A DNA stretch of 64,000 bases from Hongsoonwoonella zoysiae. GTDB lineage: Bacteria > Pseudomonadota > Alphaproteobacteria > Rhizobiales > Stappiaceae. Below are positions 60,932-64,000 of the stretch, piece after piece. The position numbers and the translations under genes were made by a program. Position 1 is the first letter of the stretch. Every line of letters begins with the position of its first letter. The notes under the pieces were generated by a model. It ran no database searches. It had not been told where the DNA came from and worked only from the letters and a program-made list of their open reading frames with translations. Where the stretch lies: the NCBI RefSeq assembly GCF_013266695.1, contig NZ_JABRXF010000002.1, positions 868,001 to 932,000 on the forward strand. The letters run 5' to 3'.

Positions 60932-61771
60932 ATGCTGAGTAAAACCGCGCTTTCGGCCGCTTTCATCGCATTTGCTGCCCTGCAGTGGACGGCCGTGCCG
61001 GCAAGCGCGGAAGACAGGTTTATCGTCATTCAGTCCACCACTTCGACGGCAAACTCAGGCCTCCTCGATGCCATTCTGCCGAAGTTCAAGGACAAGACGG
61101 GCATAGACGTGCGCGTTGTCGCCGTCGGCACCGGACAGGCGATCAAGAACGCGACGAACGGCGACGGCGACGTTCTCCTGGTGCACGCGAAACCGGCGGA
61201 AGAGAAATTCGTTGCCGATGGGTGGGGCGTCAAGCGATACGACGTCATGTACAACGACTTCGTGATCGTAGGCCCCGAGAACGACCCTGCCGGGATAAGG
61301 GGCATGGAAAACGCGACCGACGCGCTGAAGAAGATCGCGAAAGCTAAAGCTCCGTTCGCCTCCAGAGGCGATGATTCCGGCACGCACAAGAAAGAGCTTT
61401 CACTCTGGAAATCGGCCGATATCGACGTCACCAGCGCTTCCGGCTCCTGGTATCGCGAGACCGGTTCGGGAATGGGCGCGACCTTGAATACGGCCGCCGG
61501 GATGAACGCCTATGCGCTTACCGACCGGGCAACCTGGATATCCTTCAAGAACAAGGGCGGATTAGCGATCCTGACCGAAGGCGACGACCGGCTGTTCAAT
61601 CAGTACGGCGTTATTCTCATGAACCCGGAAAAACACGCTGCGGTCAAAGCCGATGAAGGTGGAGCCTTCATCGACTGGTTGACCGGACCGGAAGGCCAGC
61701 AGGCGATCGCGAATTACAAGCTGGATGGCCAGCAGCTCTTCTTCCCGAACGCAAACAAGGCGACGAACTGA
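60932..61771 (+). CDS. tupA: Tungstate-binding periplasmic protein
   Basis: A protein of 279 residues with a Sec signal peptide (LSKTALSAAFIAFAALQW, cleavage after VPASA near 28). The mature part begins with the tungstate-site motif QSTTSTANSGLLDAILP, in which TTSTANSG contacts the oxyanion, and contains RGDDSGTHKKELSLW (about 147-161), the second family-specific block. This separates TupA from molybdate- (ModA) and sulfate-binding proteins. Tungstate could serve a tungsten-containing formate dehydrogenase or aldehyde oxidoreductase. It lies 11 bases after tupC and before a strong terminator. Confidence 0.93.
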   Translation: MLSKTALSAAFIAFAALQWTAVPASAEDRFIVIQSTTSTANSGLLDAILPKFKDKTGIDVRVVAVGTGQAIKNATNGDGDVLLVHAKPAEEKFVADGWGVKRYDVMYNDFVIVGPENDPAGIRGMENATDALKKIAKAKAPFASRGDDSGTHKKELSLWKSADIDVTSASGSWYRETGSGMGATLNTAAGMNAYALTDRATWISFKNKGGLAILTEGDDRLFNQYGVILMNPEKHAAVKADEGGAFIDWLTGPEGQQAIANYKLDGQQLFFPNANKATN

Positions 61772-61781
61772 ACGCCCACTG

Positions 61782-61811
61782 GCGCAGGCGGCGCGCCGCC
61801 TGCGCTTTTTT
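61782..61811 (+). terminator. Terminator of tupBCA
   Basis: A 24-base perfect GC-rich palindrome (61782-61805) directly followed by six T. It ends the tup operon ahead of the convergent hydrolase gene. Confidence 0.9.
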
Positions 61812-61814
61812 CCG

Positions 61815-62714
61815 TTATCGGGCGAAGTCCACCTCGATATGATCGCCCGTCCATAACCCCGGCCAGACTTCGGCTCCGCCTTCGCGCAGACGACGCACCA
61901 CCCCCACAGGCACATCGGCAATTACAAAAGGCTCCTCCCCCGCCATTCCATCAACAGGCGGATGCGAAGCGGCAATTCCGTCGGAGCCAAGTTGCGGCTC
62001 ACATGGGACATAAAGCGCGGCTCCAGAGACATTGGTTTCTTGCAGCGCATTCCCCTTCGCCACGCCAACCGTGCCGCAAACCGCGACGGAAGTCATAAGC
62101 TCAACAGCTCGCGCCTTGGCGCAACCGTAGACGCGGTGATAACCTGAAAGCTGCTGGGTCATCGACGGCACAAGGATCAAATCAGGCGCGAGCAGGGCAA
62201 GCCGCATGGAAATCGCCGGCAATTCCACGTCGAGACAAATAAGAAGCGCGATCCGCACGCCCTCCAGCTCGAATACAGTCAACCGTCTCCCGGCAGTCAG
62301 GTTCAGGTCGGCAGGATTCTTCTCGGGCGGCGTAAGGCAGAGCTTGTCGTAGGTCAGTGTACGGCCATCAGCGAGGAGCGCATAGGTGCGGTTTGTGTGG
62401 CCGGAATCATCGGCAAAAGGCATCGATCCCGCAACTATGGAAAGGCCGTGCCTATCGACAAGCGCTCGCAAACCTTCAATGGCCGCCGGCGTCTGGCTGG
62501 CCAACCACGCGATTTCCCCGGCTTGGGCAAGCCCGTCCGGCTTCCAGGCAAGAAAACCCTCGCTCACGAATTCCGGCATAAGCAGCAGGCGCGCACCCTG
62601 CGCCCTGGCCTCAAGCGCCCGACCTTGGACTCTCTCCAGCCAGGCCTCGAGAGACCTTGCCTCCGCGCCGAGATTGACCGACCAAAGAGCGATACGAAAG
62701 GTTTCCGGCATCAT
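61815..62714 (-). CDS. Carbon-nitrogen hydrolase (nitrilase superfamily)
   Basis: A protein of 299 residues with the Glu-Lys-Cys triad visible in order: Glu in LLMPEFVSEGF (about 48), Lys in TYDKLCLTPPEKNP (about 124) and Cys in ALLICLDVELP (about 160). The fold corresponds to nitrilase-superfamily amidases. Substrate specificity cannot be told, since LDVE replaces the more usual YDVEFPE/YDLRFPE after the catalytic Cys. The start is ATG 62714 with GGAG seven bases ahead (Met-Met). It is monocistronic. Confidence 0.88.
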   Translation of the reverse strand: MMPETFRIALWSVNLGAEARSLEAWLERVQGRALEARAQGARLLLMPEFVSEGFLAWKPDGLAQAGEIAWLASQTPAAIEGLRALVDRHGLSIVAGSMPFADDSGHTNRTYALLADGRTLTYDKLCLTPPEKNPADLNLTAGRRLTVFELEGVRIALLICLDVELPAISMRLALLAPDLILVPSMTQQLSGYHRVYGCAKARAVELMTSVAVCGTVGVAKGNALQETNVSGAALYVPCEPQLGSDGIAASHPPVDGMAGEEPFVIADVPVGVVRRLREGGAEVWPGLWTGDHIEVDFAR

Positions 62715-62784
62715 GGGCTATCTCCGCAGGATTCCCTGGCTGATTTGGACATCATACGGGATTGTCCGGCGGAATTCGTACAGC

Positions 62785-62985
62785 CTAATCCTGCTGAACG
62801 AGAACCTTTGCCGCCATTGCAAGGCTTGCCAACAGAAGCGACGAGCGCAACGCAAGCGCTCCTCTCGGCTCTTCAAACGCCAATGCCGCCGAACGTTGCC
62901 TGGCCCTCTTCAGGCTTCTTTCAGCCCGTGTCGCTGCTATGTCGACATCGGACATTAGGCGCCGCAATCGCGCGCGAGAATTCAT
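62785..62985 (-). CDS. Possible small basic protein with C-terminal helix
   Basis: A frame of 66 residues from ATG 62985 (GGGGA five to six bases ahead). The first half is Arg-rich (MNSRARLRRLMSDVDIAATR, then AERSLKRARQR), and the last 20 residues are hydrophobic (SLLLASLAMAAKVLV). Codon usage is plausible. It fills the gap between the hydrolase gene and recJ. No family is recognised, and a chance frame is not excluded. Confidence 0.4.
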   Translation of the reverse strand: MNSRARLRRLMSDVDIAATRAERSLKRARQRSAALAFEEPRGALALRSSLLLASLAMAAKVLVQQD

Positions 62986-63078
62986 TGCCATCCCCGTACT
63001 CGGTACCATTCGCGGGCAAGCTACCGGCGCTCGTGTTACACGTTGGTTAACGCTACCCGGCAGTGAGTAGAGCTGGAG

Positions 63079-64000
63079 TCAATTCCGGCTGAGGGTGGGG
63101 TCGGCAGCATCGATCAGGCGCATCTGCACGCGCTCCGCGCCACGCCAGGTATCGATGGAAAGCGAGCCCGCAAGATGCAGCGGCTGCCCCCTCCTCGAAA
63201 GCAACAACTGACCGAGCGGCGTATCGGCGGCCTTGAAGGCGATTGCCTTGAGGCTGTCTCCCGCACCTGCGGCAATCGTCACGCGAACGTGACCGTTTCC
63301 GACGATATCGGCATAGGAAATTCGGTGGCTCGGCAATGCCAGGACCGGCTCCGGATGCGCCGCCCCATAAGGGCCCGCGCTTTCGATCTTATGCAGAAGA
63401 TCGATGGTCGCGCCCGACGCCGTCACCGCTCCGTCGATTTTCAGTTCATGCTCGGCGGTTGCCGCTTCGACATCATCGGCAAGCTCATCGGCGAAGAAAG
63501 CCAGAAGCTCCGCTTCCTTTTCCTTGCGAACGGTAAGGCCCGCGGCCATGGCATGGCCTCCGCCCTTTTCCAGGATTCCGGCCTCGACCGCGGCCCGCAC
63601 GGCGCGCCCGAGATCGACGCCGGAAATCGAGCGGCCGGATCCGGTGCCCTTGCCGGTTTCGTCATAGGCAATCGCAAATGTCGGACGGCGGTAGCGATCC
63701 TTCAGCCGTGAGGCGACAAGGCCCACGACACCGGGATGCCAGCCGGCGGAACCTGTCAGCAGAACCGCAGGATTTTCGGCCTCCATCCGCGCGAAAGCCT
63801 GTGCCTCGCCCTCCTCCAGCATTGCGGCTTCCACAGCCTGGCGTTCCTGATTGAGACGCTCAAGGGTGGCGGCGATGTCACGGGCTTCGTCGATATCCTC
63901 GGTCGTCAACAAGCGGGCGCCGAGCGCCGCATCGCCAATGCGCCCGCCGGCATTGATGCGCGGGCCGATGAGAAAGCCAAGGTGATAAGGCGACGGCTTG
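63079..64000 (-). CDS. recJ: Single-stranded-DNA-specific exonuclease RecJ, N-terminus cut by window
   Basis: The frame is open to the last base and gives 306 C-terminal residues. GPRINAGGRIGDA and ARLLTTEDIDEARDIA are the RecJ DHH-to-DHHA1 transition. HPGVVGLVASRLKDRYRRPT and GSGRSISGVDLGRAV belong to the DHHA1 domain with the GGHAMAAGLTV motif. The C-terminal OB-fold ends in RVQMRLIDAADPTLSRN. The DHH catalytic half lies outside the window. RecJ digests single-stranded DNA 5' to 3' in RecF-pathway recombination and mismatch or base-excision repair. Confidence 0.95.
   Translation of the reverse strand, partial: KPSPYHLGFLIGPRINAGGRIGDAALGARLLTTEDIDEARDIAATLERLNQERQAVEAAMLEEGEAQAFARMEAENPAVLLTGSAGWHPGVVGLVASRLKDRYRRPTFAIAYDETGKGTGSGRSISGVDLGRAVRAAVEAGILEKGGGHAMAAGLTVRKEKEAELLAFFADELADDVEAATAEHELKIDGAVTASGATIDLLHKIESAGPYGAAHPEPVLALPSHRISYADIVGNGHVRVTIAAGAGDSLKAIAFKAADTPLGQLLLSRRGQPLHLAGSLSIDTWRGAERVQMRLIDAADPTLSRN

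Overview
The window is GC-rich, densely coded chromosomal DNA of an alphaproteobacterium, most likely of the order Hyphomicrobiales (Rhizobiales). The grounds are the aapJQMP general amino-acid permease operon, the aerobic cobalamin genes (cobN, cobO, cobP, cobQ, cobW) under a B12 riboswitch with cbtAB, a psd-pssA phospholipid pair, a ChrR/photolyase/Cfa-type stress cluster, heterotetrameric sarcosine oxidase soxBDAG, and cystathionine beta-lyase next to aap. I do not assign a genus. Both ends are cut: the first gene (PadR regulator) lacks its start and the last (recJ) lacks its N-terminus. I saw no insertion sequence, prophage, CRISPR array or rRNA.

Layout. 1-5.1 kb: PadR-type regulator, periplasmic adaptor and RND efflux pump, closed by a bidirectional terminator. 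5.2-8.1 kb: pssA and psd for phosphatidylethanolamine, then a LysR regulator divergent from a 42-residue gene. 8.1-10.5 kb: a Cys-rich ArsR repressor translationally coupled to an Atm1-type ABC exporter, with a palindromic operator over the arsR start. 10.6-15.2 kb: LysM/Ig-like envelope protein, LOG-family enzyme, a small unknown gene, cobQ and a YrhK-like protein. 15.3-22.7 kb: a palindromic intergenic repeat and the riboswitch-led operon cbtB-cbtA-cobP-cobW-cobN-cobO (cobalt entry, insertion, adenosylation, kinase). 23.4 kb: tRNA-Asn.

24.7-32.6 kb is the most interesting part: photolyase, FAD oxidoreductase, DUF1365, Cfa-like methyltransferase and a GPH-type carrier on the plus strand, facing an SDR and a ChrR-like protein on the minus strand. 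The gene content matches the core of the singlet-oxygen sigma-E/ChrR regulon of Rhodobacter, including the types of enzyme that make furan fatty acids. Both outer ends carry TGATCC-N18-TA promoter-like sites. No sigma factor gene lies beside chrR, and ChrR has lost three of the four zinc ligands of its anti-sigma domain while keeping its cupin metal site.

32.7-38.2 kb: cysK, cardiolipin synthase, AlaX editing protein, GFA protein, 3-mercaptopyruvate sulfurtransferase and a lipoprotein. 38.4-44.4 kb: aapJQMP with a hairpin after aapJ and a terminator after aapP, divergent from metC. 44.4-51.4 kb: a surface/glycan patch with a GT39 transferase, a cyclic-nucleotide-type phosphodiesterase, a CAP lipoprotein, a FlgC-like fragment, a GT4-like transferase, a PLOD (collagen-type) glycosyltransferase and a DUF6492 protein beside a markedly AT-rich stretch. 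51.5-64 kb: dcp peptidase, soxBDAG, DUF423, tungstate transporter tupBCA, a carbon-nitrogen hydrolase, a small unknown gene and recJ.
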